Origin: Selaginella tamariscina
Lineage: Eukaryota; Streptophyta; Lycopodiopsida; Selaginellales; Selaginellaceae
Assembly (NCBI GenBank): GCA_003024785.1
Contig: PUQB01000545.1
Coordinates: 50,001 to 114,000, forward strand
Length of the DNA: 64,000 nt
Reading direction: 5' to 3'
Positions 1 to 13,390 of the stretch are shown here, one piece after another (positions within the stretch are counted from its first letter, which is position 1; the number at the start of each line of letters is the position of its first letter). Both the position numbers and the translations under genes were made by a program. A model generated the notes under the pieces. It saw only the letters and a list, made by a program, of their open reading frames with translations. It was not told the DNA's origin and did not search any database.

Positions 1-1215
<1,215 letters not shown>

Positions 1216-4200
1216 CTATGCCTTTGAGAGGTCGAAAGACTTCTTAACGAAAGTCGAAGCCAAGGCATGGCACTTGTACCCAATCGCAGTAGCAAACACA
1301 TTTGTGTTCGTCAAGTGCTGTAGTCCCTGTGGCACAGGTGGAGACTTCATCTTCCCCATGAACATCATCTTCAAGTTCGTCTCAAAGTCCATAGACTTCG
1401 TGTCATTCCCGGCGTTGTTGCCTGCAGAGTCGTCCTCTTGAGACTCCTGGCACTGTCTCTCCTCTCCCGTTCCACTCTCTCTCTTTCTCTCTCCAGTTCC
1501 CGCTCCTTCTCCTCCATCTTCTCCTTCAGCTTCTTCATGAACTCCCGAACAGGGTCTGCTGTTCGCTCCACGAGCTCTGGATCGAGGCCTTCTCCATCTG
1601 CTTTGAATAGTTCCACGAGCTCCTCAAAGTCTTCGTGAAATATCTCCATGGGAACTTCGTGTTTGCGATACGAGACCACTTGTATGAATGCCTCGAAACA
1701 TGACTTCATTATGTGCTTGACTAGAGGGTCCCGTAGCCAATCCGAGCTCGATTCAGCCACCTATTGGCGAAGTATTGTTAGTCAACACAAACTTGTATGC
1801 ATTGCATTCATTATATACACACACGTCGTCACGTGTGTACGAATAAACATATGCGTATATATGTCTATATCCGTCTGTTTAAGGCATATTCATCACTACG
1901 CCATACCTATGCCAACCATACGTCAAATATCTATACACACACTTACTATCGTACAACAGTAAAGATGGTACAACATATACGCACGTACACTCGTATATGC
2001 CAATATGGAGAATAATAAGTACGTTAACTGCTGTCGTGTTTATAATACGATGTCCTATACCATAAATGACCGTGCTCACATAAATAGCACTATTATACTT
2101 GTCATATTTCCATGAACTAGTACAAACGCTTTATTGAAATGCATAGCCTGTAGAGTGTACACACCCTGTATATGTTAATATATGTACATGTAATTAAATA
2201 TCTACACCAGTTTAGGTTAGACAAGATACTAAATCATATATGTAAGTTCTAAAGTATATTTGATAAAGGATCATTTTAAATTAAAAATTACCTTAAGAAG
2301 CCGAGTGTTAAGAAAATCGATAGCAGGCTTGATCCTATGCTGCTTACTGCTATACAGGACTTCCCAATGAGGCTGTCGCATGTCGCAAAACACGGTCTTG
2401 TAAGCAATGAACTCATACAGTCTCTGAACGCCCTCCTGGCAATAGTGCCGTGCACCCGCAAACTTCACAATCTCTTGTGTCGTGCTGTTTACCAGGTCGG
2501 CCCATCCGTACCGGATCTTCTTCTCCAGAAACTCCATTTGTGTTTGTATATAGTAAAGTGTGTTCATCCGTACACATAGAGGCTCGATATCTGTAAACGG
2601 TTTCATATATTAGCATTTATAGGGATCCCAATGAAACGTTTCGGTCTTGACATTCCATCGAACTACGAACGTACGTTCAACACAGACATTTATGCACATG
2701 TGAACACACGGAACTTGGCTCAGTATGCAGCACACACTCTCTCTCTAGTATACACAAAACACAGACGTCGTTGTGAGTGGGTGTTCGTATATATACACAT
2801 AGTGACAAGACAAACATGCATTTGCTATATGTGCACATGCACCAACAGAAAATGGAATGCCGAGCTTGATATGTACATAATATACACATTATATACTCCT
2901 AACATATCTATGGGCGGCACACATCTTCCTTGGGGCTGCTTGCTTATATATAAATACACAAGTCCAGGAGTAAAAATGCAATTTCCAAGTACGGCGATCG
3001 CATATTTAATGCATTTAACATGTACTGGTTGTAGGTTGTTAGACGATATTAAATACGTACATATACACAAACACGTAATATAAACACATATATACTCACA
3101 CATGTTGTGTGTATGCATACCTGTTGTTGTAGGTTCGCTTGAATCTGTCTCGTTAAGCTGCGGCCAGACTTTGTTTCTGTACATGGTTAGCGTTTCAGAC
3201 CTCTTTTTCCACACTTCACCCATTCTGTTTAGAAGTGATGACGACTTCAACAGTGACGGAGTTACTAAATTCCTTCTTTCCGAAAATAAATTAGTTTCAT
3301 TTGGTTCTGCATACCAAACAAGCATATATATGAGATGATGTTATATTATATGTATGTATGAAGTATTAATAATAAAAACAGATTAATAAGTATGTTACAG
3401 ATGCATCTATATGTGTATATTACATTCACATACACGTGGTACATATTCTGAAAACATATATATCAGAATGTAAAATACCAATAAACTAATTAGATATATT
3501 GTGTGATTGAAACAAGCATATTTTACATCTATATATACATTAAAAACTGCATTCTAGACTAAGAAAACAAAAACAAATTATGATAACCAGCAGATAGTAC
3601 GCAATTATCTAAGCATATTGCACATATGTGTGTGTGAGCGTGAACACTGCATTTCATACATATACGAGCATATATATAATACCGAATAGTAATGATTATG
3701 TTAATAAACATAGGATTTACAAGTATCTGTCTTTCCGCAGACGGCTGAAACATTTGCATATATATACATACACATGAATAATATGTATAAACTTACCACA
3801 ACCGGCTACTGTCAGGAATGCATAACGCTCAAGAACAGAACCAACTCCGAAAATGAGGCCGCGCAAAAGATCTGGATTCTCGTAAACGGGTAGTGCAAAA
3901 AATGCGTCTAGCAAATCCTCGATCATCCGCAAAACTTCCACTCCTGACATTGCGTAATGCTCCCTCAATGCATCCAAGCTCCAATCCTGCAAAACACATA
4001 GGTATACTTGTATGCATGGTTGTTTATGTATATGTATAGTATATATGTATGTACACTCGCGTAGTGACCTTTCAGAATCATGCTAGACTGTTGATGTTAT
4101 ATGAAGCTGCTCTTACCTCTATTATACACCACAGACACGCAAGCGCACACAAACAAATTTTATGATTTATATCAGTGAATAGTACCAACAATGTAACCAT

Positions 4201-6619
4201 TATACCTATCTACCTACCTACACACATACATACATACAATACATGTGTGTGTATGTGTAGTATGGGAAGATATGTACCTCTTGCTGACCATTCCGATGTA
4301 CCCATTCAGCTAGCTTCTGAAGATTATCATCAAGCCAATCTTTGAGCAACTTATCAACAACCAGATCCGAAGCAAATGAGGACGGCTTTGTGAATTCCCC
4401 AGTGTTCAAATCATTCTCTGCGCACATTCGGAACAGCTTCTTCTCAAGTGCAGCAGCAGACTCCAGAGCATGTAGGATATCCTTTGCAGACTCCTCTGTG
4501 TTGGATAAATAATGCTTAAGCTCTCTCATGTAGCATGTGTGCAGTGTAAGAGCTGCTACCCTTGCTGGACATGGATGCCACTGTTTAAATGTCGGTGAGA
4601 AATTCTCCTCTTCATCCGCTGCTAATTGAACGACGTTCTTCCCGAGCTCAACCAATGCACATGAGCACTCTTTCCCACGCTCCGCAAGCACGTCGTTGTA
4701 AATCTACAAAAAACGAAGTCCAAGAAATCCCTATATTAGTTTATATAGTGCTATTTATGCTTTACGTACATACATACATACATATATATATATTACAATA
4801 TATTGTACTAGATGACTAGCATTGTTGTACAAGTTAATGAATACATGTATTTCCGTGTGTATGTCTGGACACACGTGTAGATATTAGTATATCAACTTCA
4901 TTAGGTACTTTAACAGGACCAGGATAAGTGACGTTACTCCAAAATATACGCTAGGATAGTAATAATAGTGATGTTGATGAAAGTGAGTTATAAAGAGGGC
5001 AGTCAGAAAGAACGAATATGAAAGAATTATCACGATTATCCTCACACACTTGACATCTACACTTGTAAAAAATAACGCGTGACATACAGAACTAAATCAA
5101 AATATGTCAAAAGCACTTACCTGCGTAAAAGACGACTGAATGGATCCCTGTATGTATTCATCAGTCCTGATTCTCGCTGTATGGCTATTAAGCTCCCGGG
5201 CACCTTGCGCAATATGCTCATTAAGCACTTCATCAACAAGAATGGAGAGAGAAGCCAGACCATCCATCGCCCTTATCTCCTTCTTTGTAAAATGCACATG
5301 GTAAGAAAGCAACCTCATCTCTGACCACCCTTGAACATTTGAGAGAATCGACGAGAAGAGATCTGTGTGTAATGAGGACTCCCCAATGTTGCATCTTCTA
5401 GCTTCTCTAAGCTCGAGCTCGGCTGTTCTCAAAAGCTCGGCTTCAACCTGTCCTGTGACTATAAACTGCCTGAAGAGTACCCACATGAAGCAAAGGTGGT
5501 GTAGAAACTCGGTTATCCCCAGCATAGCCCACGTCTTCTTAACCAAATCCATCACCTGATCGATCTCAAATATGAAAGAGCCTTCCTCTAAACTGTCAAA
5601 CAGGGACCTGAGGAGCATATCGTAGAAATGAACATTGAGTGGAAACCCATTCGCCCAGTGACATTCTTCACCTGCTAAACCGAAGGACGCTACACGTAAA
5701 GCATGTAATGCCTCCTTATATTTCCCACCCCTTGAAGGCCTTTCTCGGATTTCTGCAGCTGCTTTTCGAAACTGTGCGGCATACGTGTCCGACTTCTCGT
5801 GTACCGTAGCCGGGTATATCAGCAGTCCGGCCTCTAATACTTTTAGTTGACGTCTCTGCCACTTCTGGTACTCGTGTGTATTGGCGAAATCCGATGAGCT
5901 CAGGTTCATGAGTAGCTCAAGTGGCACGAGTAATGATTCCGGTTTCCGTCCAGACTAAAAAACCATAAAACATCCATTAGACACTCAAACAATGAAATAA
6001 AATAATATCCAACATGTAGATGAGAGCAAGAAATGATTAAAGCAGCCCATGAAGAAACAACACACGCGCGCGCGCACACACGAAAGAGATCCATCAAATA
6101 AAAAGCATGAATAAGATGTGTTTCTAAGAGAAAAGCAAAATGAAGAAAGAATGAGATACTTACATGTTCTGCGGCACGAAAGAGCGCCTTACGGATGCGA
6201 GAGTCTCTACGTTCTGAAATCTCCATCTGGGATCTTGCAATGTCGAGGTCCCGTGAGTGTTGCAAATCGCCATTTCTCCGCTTGGATCGAATGGCGAGCG
6301 CTTTCTTGAGCCGCCGGACAGCGAAATGGGCAGGAGAATGCGAACCTGGAGATCCTGGCGACTTGGAGCCAGCAGGAGGAGATGATCCGGCGTCCCCATG
6401 CCCGTTTAGAACCGTCGCACAGACGAGCACCTCGTAGGCAGTCTCCCGCAAGTCGCTTGCGGATAAATCCACCTCTAGTCCCGGAAACGGCGATTCAACA
6501 TCCTCTACAGATGAAACTTCGTTGCTGCGCATACTGGACCATGTTCTTGATCGCATACTGCTGCCGCCTTCCGACCATCTATCCGAATACTCCATGACCA
6601 AGAACTCTTCAGAGATCAA
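1216..6619 (-). CDS. PATROL1-like MUN-domain protein (DUF810 family), seven exons
   Basis: Homologue of Arabidopsis PATROL1 and other DUF810 proteins, Munc13-like factors of vesicle traffic; PATROL1 controls delivery of a plasma-membrane proton ATPase in guard cells. Exons read on the minus strand at about 6619-6164, 5954-5121, 4703-4278, 3986-3797, 3306-3121, 2590-2292 and 1760-1216, all with GT-AG borders. Family landmarks appear in order: DLRETAYEVLVCA and QMEISERRDSRIRKAL (exon 1), PLELL, YQKWQRRQL, ECHWANGFPLNV and MLGITEFLHH (exon 2), a CVRMNTLYY segment (exon 6), and a C-terminal MHD2-like segment with FVKKSFDLSKA just before the stop at 1216. The start is 6619 or the in-frame ATG at 6595. 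Exon 7 needs a frame change inside a GA-rich stretch (about 1440-1520): the coil rich in Arg and Glu is in one frame and the conserved tail in another. Exon 5 is the least conserved part. The family call is firm; which DUF810 subgroup it belongs to is not. Confidence 0.9.
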
Positions 6620-7842
6620 AGAAAAGCCCTCCTTATCCCCTGTCAGAAATCATGGAATGAGCATCTCGACATGGATTTCACCGCCAAAAGCCTGATCTTT
6701 GAGAAGAAATCGCACCTAAAAGGTAAGATTTTCTTGAATTCGCTCCAGTGCACCGGATTTAGAAATGCACAGCTTGCAAGAAATCACTCCAGATATACGG
6801 ATTCCGTCAAGAACTTGTAGAAATCGCTCAAAAATGCCGAAAAATAGCGGACTTCTGCAAGAAATGCTTCTAAATGCCCGCTTTTGCTGGATTTTCCAAA
6901 TGCCGCAGCGATAATCACATACCTGAGACCCTAAGCTCGCAATGCCGCAGATTCTGGTGACCCTCGAAACAAAAGATGAGCTAACAGTGACCGTTGAAGA
7001 TCAACGCGGCGGGACCTATTCTTCGCGCTCATCTACAGGAACAGCTATCCGTCAGCCTTACAAAAGTATCCCTGATCTTGCGCCGTCGCCGACTATCCTG
7101 GTATCAATGCGCATCTGACGATCTAGCCGCTCCAAGTCAGAAGATCAACACAGAAAATGCAGCAAGATTGGATTGAAACAAAGAATCAAACAAAACCGAG
7201 GTCGGTCACCCTCGGCCAACACCTCCGCCGTCGTCACAAACACAGGAAGAGCGTGGGTGAGTCTGCCCACACGTCATCTCCACGTGTCACTATCTCAACG
7301 GCTTGATCTCCCCTTGCCGGCGGTGAAAACAATCCGCCCGTTGGATCTCGCACTTTACCCGTGTATAAACGTCAACGCCCCATAACTCCGTACACGTCAC
7401 GACTCCGTACTTTTAGTATATTCTAAGAATATATTGATTAATAAAATGTGTGGATGTTTAAAGCGTCATGGGGTTGGTCGTCGGGTTTGAACTTACGTGT
7501 TTCTGGAAAGTAAGACCCCATTTGCCGCCAAATAAGACTTAAATTAACAAATATTAAACTTATATAGCATTGTTGATTTTTTCTCACTGTTGATATTTCT
7601 AAATTTTATGTAGTATATTCTTATGTGATGTTGATATATCTGCATAGGATAAAGAAGTATATAATATTTGCTTCGATCATAGCGTACTCCTTTGTTTTTA
7701 ATTTATTTTGACAGTTCGGTAGTTTGCTTTCCCAGCAAGCCTGCTATGCATGCCTGCTACAAGTCGTACGTATAACATTTAACAGTGGTTTACAGCTAAT
7801 CTTGCATAATTAACCATTATTAAATATTTAATATCTTAGCTT
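6620..7842. other. Upstream region of the PATROL1-like gene
   Basis: About 1.2 kb between the PATROL1-like start and the gypsy element. The first 800 bases (to about 7400) are less AT-rich than the flanking DNA and probably hold the promoter and 5' leader, but I see no clear TATA box. Positions 7250-7400 contain several ACGT cores (for example CACACGTCATC and CCACGTGTC), plausible bZIP or bHLH sites. From 7430 on the DNA is AT-rich with no coding signal. Short open frames here look spurious. Confidence 0.4.
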
Positions 7843-8037
7843 TGAAAGAGCATATATATATTCAGAATGTCATATATATTCAGCTACAAAAACCCTGCTT
7901 ATATTAAAGAGACCTCCTGCCACGTGGCACACATGCGACACATGGCACTGACACATGGGGCCAAATCACCACCCATGTCATGTGTGTATATACACATGGG
8001 TATATACATTATGTTACATAATATACAGTATCTTACA
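7843..8037 (-). repeat. 3' LTR of gypsy element 1
   Basis: Runs from TGAAAGAG to TATCTTACA on the plus strand, so it starts TG and ends CA. It matches 12385-12585 over almost its whole length, with shared blocks such as GCTACAAAAACCCTGCTTAT, ACACATGCGACACATGGCAC and ATGTTACATAATATACAGTA. Several substitutions and small indels separate the two LTRs, so the insertion is not recent. Confidence 0.85.
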
Positions 8038-8056
8038 TTATCCTCCCCTCTGCGGC
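8038..8056 (-). other. Polypurine tract of gypsy element 1
   Basis: Directly inside the 3' LTR the minus strand reads GCAGAGGGGAGGATAA up to the LTR start, a typical plus-strand primer. The second element has a comparable GAGAGGGGGAAGA tract in the same place. Confidence 0.7.
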
Positions 8057-8232
8057 TGTGTAGATGGTGATGGATCTGATGGTCCTGGATCCGTGTGAGC
8101 TGGGCCATCTAAGGTATGACCGAATGTATTCAACGAGTCTTGAACGACAAACCGTTTCATTCGAACTACATGAACTATCTCAACCTCATGAGATCCCACC
8201 AACTGTACTTGATACACCTGAGGACCAACCTT

Positions 8233-9085
8233 TCAGAGTACTCGGTAGGGACTAAGCCACTTATGTAATAAACCAGTTGCAAGCCCAGGTGCAGTCAGCT
8301 TGGGAAAATGTACCAGTACTAAGTCACCGTTAGCATAGTCTGGTGGAATTTGATGTCGTGCATTGTAAGAAGATTGTTGCTGTATTTGAGCTCGACCAAG
8401 ATGTTCAGCACTTTGACGTACATAGAAGAGGCAAGAGAGCATCCAAATGTCGAGCCCACATTTTGCATCCTCGGCATGTGGCATATTTGATGATAATCCC
8501 AATTCACTATGCAACTTAGGATCATATCCATACAATGCCTTGAATGGAAAGATACCAATCGAACTCTGAATGCCTGTTACATAAGCAAATCTCAAACATC
8601 GCAAATACCAATCCCAGTCAGTGTGATTGAAGTTCACATACTTCGAAATCATACCCTTAAAAGTCCGATTCAATCGCTCCACCAAACTATCAGTTTGTGG
8701 ATGATATGGAGAGGCAAATGAGTGTTTTACCCCTAACCTCTCACACAACAATCGGAATACCTCTGTAATGAAAGTGGGGCCATTATCTAATAACATCTGC
8801 TCTGGACAAGAATGCTGCAAAACTACATTATTGAACAAAAACAAAGCTGTTGACATGGCAATTACATCCGGAAGAGCACCAACCTCCACCCAACGAGTTT
8901 AAATAATCAAATACGACAATGATGTATTGATTATCTTGAGAAGAACATGGAAAATGTCCCATTAAATCCACTGTAATTAACTCAAAAGGGCAAGAGACAT
9001 TGATGGATTCTAACACCCCCATGGCCCGAGTCATAGAGGAATTCCGAGTTTGACAAATGGGACAGCTTTGAATATACCTAATCAC
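8233..9085 (-). pseudogene. gypsy integrase region (element 1)
   Basis: Integrase of the Ty3/gypsy type. The N-terminal zinc finger ends with CPICQ near 9060. The core carries VDLMGHF (first Asp), LLDNGPTF (second Asp) and SPYHPQTD followed by ERLNRTF (the catalytic Glu). A WYLRCLRFAY segment and a C-terminal WLSPYRVL stretch follow; I see no chromodomain. The frame changes near 8890, so no intact protein is encoded. The same region of the fragment at 18073-18819 is closely related. Confidence 0.85.
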
Positions 9086-9479
9086 ATCACCATGTATGCT
9101 GGGCTAATAAAGGATCTGCAGAGCTTCTCCAACACTCGTTGGTGACCAAGATGACCTCCAGCAATAGGCGAATCATGATATGCTCGAAGAAGGTGTGGAA
9201 CATATGTAGAGGGCACAGCCAAACGCCATCTGTCTTCTGGATTTGTCCCAATAAAATACAATAAACCATCCTGAAGTCGAAATTGAGCATGATATTGTCG
9301 AAATCAAGGTTCGGAAGAAGGATTTGCAAATGCATCTCGTAATTACCTCATCCACGATTCACGTTTTTGGGCATTTTGCCACTGTTCCAAGGATGGTAAG
9401 TTGGCATTGAATACCTAAAGGGTGCAGCGACTGCATGAGCAGGTAAAGTGGAATCAGAAAGGGGTGCTCGAGAAAGTGC

Positions 9480-9765
9480 ATCCGCATCCACCATTGTTCG
9501 CCTAGGCCTGTGCACCACCTTAAAGTTATATACTTGGGAGACGTAATGCTACACGACCCACTAAATTCTTCCGTTTTAACAAGTGACAACAGCATGATCA
9601 CACTCCAAAAGTGTTTCACTCCCATGTAAGTAGGCATGAAGTCGTTCAAAACCCCAAACAGCAGCAATGCATTCTTTTTCAGTAGTGGAATAATTTCGCT
9701 TAACCAGCACGAGTACTCAACTAATGTAAGCCACCGGGTGTCGAATTGAAGGATCCACAACATCA
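9480..9765 (-). pseudogene. gypsy RNase H region (element 1)
   Basis: Read with frame changes, the minus strand gives the conserved NYSTTEKEC motif followed by a VWGFERLHAYL-like stretch and an EC-DHA segment, as in the RNase H domain between RT and integrase of Ty3/gypsy elements. The reading frame is interrupted several times. The DNA between this block and the RT (9766-10089) has no clear open frame but lies where the RT thumb/connection would be. Confidence 0.6.
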
Positions 9766-10089
9766 GTTTGCATCAACACACCATCAATACCAACATTTAA
9801 GGCATCTACTCGTCAAATGAACGGACAAGTAAAATATGGGTATTGAAGCAATGGTGGAGTTGTGAGGAACTCTTTTTAACTTGTCAAATGCATGCTGACA
9901 CCTGCGAGACCTCATGTACTGTACAGGGACGAGGGAACTCTCGAACAGCTCACAACTTCATTGGATCCACCTATAAACCCTCTCGAGATATACGGTAACC
10001 CAAGTAAGTGGTGTCGGTCGAACCAAACACACACTTTTCAATTTCAACTTCAGGCCAACTTTCGAAATCGATCAAGTACGCGCTGTACA

Positions 10090-10631
10090 TCACAAATGTG
10101 ATCCTCCCAAGAACCAACCCATGAATGAGCACATCGTGATAAAATCGGCAGTGATATCAGGCATATATGAAAGAAGCTCATCCATCATGCGTTGAAAGGT
10201 GGCAGGAGCTGAAGTCAATCCAAAAGGCATGACCAAAAACTCGTAAAGACCAAATGGTGTCCGGAAGGCCGTTTTTGGAATATCCTCCTCAGCCATAGGA
10301 ACTGCCAATATCCTGATGCCAAATCCAACTTAGTAAACCATCGACTCTGACCCAAACGATTAATAGATCGGCAGAGTTCGGAAGTGATAACATCTTTGAT
10401 GGTAACATCGTTGAAAGGTCGGTAATCCACACAAAATCGTAGAGATCCATCAGGCTTGGGAACCAAATGAGGTTCACATGCCCATGGACTCCGTGATGGA
10501 CGACACACCTGCTTACAATCATATCTGTAAACAGCTGTTCGCATGGCTGATAACTCTTTTGGTGACCTGCGTCGAACCGGGACTTTGAAAGGCTTTGCAT
10601 TGCCGGTGGGTATACAGTGTCGAGTCTTCAC
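10090..10631 (-). pseudogene. gypsy reverse transcriptase (element 1)
   Basis: RT fingers and palm: [32 protein letters not shown] (catalytic Asp), [20 protein letters not shown] and [13 protein letters not shown] are all visible, but split between frames. The normal YIDDVLIHG motif has decayed: the best frame gives Tyr-His-Asp-Val followed by LIHG, with one residue lost and one aspartate missing. The enzyme is therefore inactive even apart from the frameshifts. Confidence 0.85.
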
Positions 10632-10894
10632 ACGTGCACCTTGGACAGATCAAATTTGAACAAACTTGCATACTGTTGCTTAAGTTGTTCGATGCATTGT
10701 GCTCTACTCAGGTGACGGATCCGACATTTGAACCTGTTGAGATGAACACCACCCCAAGACTGGAATCAAAGGAGCTGTATGCGTGATACAAACAGCAACA
10801 AGCTTCTCTGGACGTAAAGGAACAGACTGCAGAGACACAGACTCCAAGCGTAATACAGGAGGAGAGAGTGAAAAATCACACATACCTTTCGACT

Positions 10895-11209
10895 GCTTAA
10901 CCAATCACATCCCAGAATAATGTCAAAGACCTGGGAAGGGACAACCCTAAGAGACCCAGAGGGAAACTTACGATTGTCACCCAAAACCAGCGTAGTCAAA
11001 GTGGTGTACTGTGATACTGCACGAGACTGCCCATTACCATATAAAATGTGCAAGACCTTATCTGCACGTCTTAAGGGTAATGAGCACCGATGCGCTAGAG
11101 AAGTAGTTATGGAAGACATACTGGATCCTGTATCCACAAGCACTGTGACTGAAAGATCATTCACTCGTGCAGAAAATGTGAAAACTGGATGATCTGGTGG
11201 AACTTGCAA
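10895..11209 (-). pseudogene. gypsy aspartic protease (element 1)
   Basis: Retropepsin-type protease with the catalytic VLVDTGSSMSSI motif, a hydrophobic strand region ending VVPSQVFDIILGCDWLS, and about the normal domain length of 100 residues. It matures the Gag-Pol polyprotein. The frame is open across the protease itself, but it is not joined in frame to the RT downstream. Confidence 0.8.
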
Positions 11210-11689
11210 ACCTTGATATGCATAGTGGAAAAAGCATGAGGTGAAGTCTCCATCGCACGGGATCCCTCCGTGCCCGTACGATTACTGGTTTTCCGCAACA
11301 GATCCATCTGCAAAGAGGCTTCATCATCTGGAAGCTCATCATCAGACATAATGGCCGCCACAGGCACACCATCCGGAACATATGGTCGCCAGCCTGGATG
11401 TGGTGGACGCCAATCAGGATACACATCGCATGCCCGCCAAGTATGTCCAGGCCCAACAGGCCCAACAATGAACTTGATTGGGTCGACCTGCATTGTTCCG
11501 ATTCCTCCTGTCACGAATCCGTGGATTTTGACCACCACGGGCAGGAACTGGAGCAGTGCAGGACGATTTTGTGGAGGTGGGCCCCGAGGTCGACCACGAA
11601 AGGCTTTCGTGCGGGCACATATGCAGCAGTCAACCTCCATTGGATCAGCACGCTGAAAGAGGAGCAGGTAACCCAAGGGGACACGGCCC

Positions 11690-12328
11690 TCACAGGCACC
11701 AACTCAAACGTTGAGCTAGTGCAAAAGCTTCCTCCAATGTGGTAGGACGAAGAGCCCGAATGAATCGAACAAGTTCGGGTCGCATAGTTGGCCATAACAT
11801 ACCGAGCTTAATGGGCTCAGGCATGTTAGGATATGCACGCCGAACTAAATCCCCGAACCTAATACTGAACCGCATAACAGACTCACCAGGATGTTGTCGT
11901 ATCGCATGCAGTTGTTGGAAAGCATCATCTGAATCCTCAACTTTGCCAAACGTAAGGCATTCCGTCAACCGATTACTATTGGCTTGAATCTCCGCAGCCA
12001 ATCCATTATACCACTTGAGCGCAGGGCCTTCCAAACATGTAGGGAATTCTCTGAGAGCACGGGCCTCATCCCAACCATGGTAACGAACAATAACTTGGAA
12101 ATGATCAAACCAGTGGTATACATCATCTCCCGGATCACCACAAAAAGATCGGGGTCGAACCCTCGGATTTGTGGCCTGTGAAGAAGATGAAGGAGTACTA
12201 GAAGCAGATCCCCCGGCATGAGGCTCAGGCGGGGAAGAGGAGGACGGACCCTCAACAAAGCGCTCCAACAACTTAGTTTGTGCATCAATAGCAGTAGCAA
12301 TAATGCTAAAAACCGTCTCCATATTCAT
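11690..12328 (-). pseudogene. gypsy Gag (element 1)
   Basis: Retrotransposon Gag with the family core VYHWFDHFQVIVRYHGW, ALREFPTCLEGPALKWY and FQQLHAIRQHPGESV-RF, about 210 residues from ATG at 12328. The N-terminus is Ser/Pro-rich. Downstream (11676-11400) a degenerate zinc-knuckle region is suggested by GHTWRACD and a basic GRPRGPP stretch, but it lies in other frames. The related element at 42 kb keeps a clean zinc knuckle. Confidence 0.8.
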
Positions 12329-12362
12329 ATCATGGAAACAAGAAAAGAAAAGGCGAAGAAAG

Positions 12363-12384
12363 GAATACCCAACTTCTCCACCAA
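12363..12384 (-). other. Primer-binding site of gypsy element 1
   Basis: One base inside the 5' LTR the minus strand reads TGGTGGAGAAGTTGGG. A tRNA-complementary site starting TGG is expected here. The first nine bases match the complement of the 3' end of tRNA-Ala (ending UCUCCACCA). The second element has TGGTGGAGATGTTAGG, eleven bases matching the same tRNA end. Confidence 0.55.
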
Positions 12385-12585
12385 TGAAAGAGTAAATATA
12401 TATTTAGAATGTCAATATATTAGCTACAAAAACCCTGCTTATATATAGGAGACCTCTTGTCATGTGGCACACATGCGACACATGGCACTGACACATGGGG
12501 CATATCACCACCCATGTGTCACTATGCATGTGTTTATATACACATGCGTATATACATTATGTTACATAATATACAGTATCTTACA
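12385..12585 (-). repeat. 5' LTR of gypsy element 1
   Basis: Partner of 7843-8037, from TGAAAGAG to TATCTTACA. In element orientation it begins TGTAAGATAC. At about 200 bp it is unusually short for a gypsy element. No TATA box stands out beyond the AT-rich ATATATACGCA region, so the promoter cannot be placed. Confidence 0.85.
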
Positions 12586-13390
12586 GTTTTAAGTATGTTG
12601 CTATTTATTTGTTTCATACAACTATACACGTGCTTTACAGACATACGGATTATATCAAACCATAAAAAACAAATAATCGTATTCAGTACACGAGTATGCG
12701 CTTTTAAGTCTGTGTAATAGATATATATACACACGGATTTTATTATTATTTTTATATTATGTATTTGTTGACAGTATGCTCTGGCTATATATATAACACA
12801 TAGGATGAATGTGTGTGCGTGTGCATCTTCTAGAGTCCACCATTTCATATGTTATAAGCTTTTAAAATCTCATCAGATGTAAGTGTAATGCATGCGTGTG
12901 CAAAAGTATAATTCAATAATTTTTAAGAAAATGTATATTACTATGTTTCTAGTTTTTTAATTTCTTGACTAACAACAGCACCGGCACCGGCGCCAACACC
13001 GGATAGTGGAGCATTTACGACTGGTACCAAGAACTTGTCGTATGTAGTAGCATTCAGTATATTTACTTTCGCACTGCTAACTAAATTTTTAATGTAATTT
13101 TTAAAAAATAAAAAAATAGTATTCTCATTTAACAGAATATTTCCAAATGTTAATTCATATAAGGAAATATATATGCTAAAAGTATTTTGCTTTGATATTT
13201 TTAAACATAACATTTATAAAACTAAGTGGGCAGTAACTTAAAAGTTTGTTTTGAACTGGTAAGGCTGTTGAAAATATTATGATAATAATAAATATGATAA
13301 ATAAATAATATTATGTGATATACTAAATAATAATAATCTCCTCTGTGTGTGTGTGTGTACCTTCTACTGGTATCTTTGGATATTCGGGTA
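12586..13390. other. AT-rich spacer before the tandem duplication
   Basis: AT-rich DNA with short (GT)n at about 13345-13358. A minus-strand frame at 12941-13213 contains TTYDKFLVPVV, which resembles the ATTFYDQLLVPVV segment of NPF transporters, but nothing else of that family is present; see the rejected list. No gene is supported. Confidence 0.5.

Larger units (their letters stand above)
7843..12585 (-). mobile_element. Degenerate Ty3/gypsy LTR retrotransposon, element 1
   Basis: A complete but decayed element of 4.74 kb, coding on the minus strand. It has two LTRs of only about 195-201 bp, a purine-rich tract beside the 3' LTR, a primer-binding site beside the 5' LTR, and gag, protease, reverse transcriptase, RNase H and integrase in that order. 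RT before integrase is the Ty3/gypsy order. No chromodomain is seen after the integrase. All coding parts carry frameshifts and the RT active-site motif is damaged. The flanking 5-mers (agctt on the left, gtttt on the right) are not an intact target-site duplication. It shares design and primer site with the element at 38004-42718. Confidence 0.9.

Noticed and set aside
12941-13213. Minus-strand frame with TTYDKFLVPVV, like part of an NPF transporter
   Set aside because: Only about eleven residues match, the rest is AT-rich low-complexity translation, and no other NPF motif is nearby. It could be a tiny remnant but cannot be supported.
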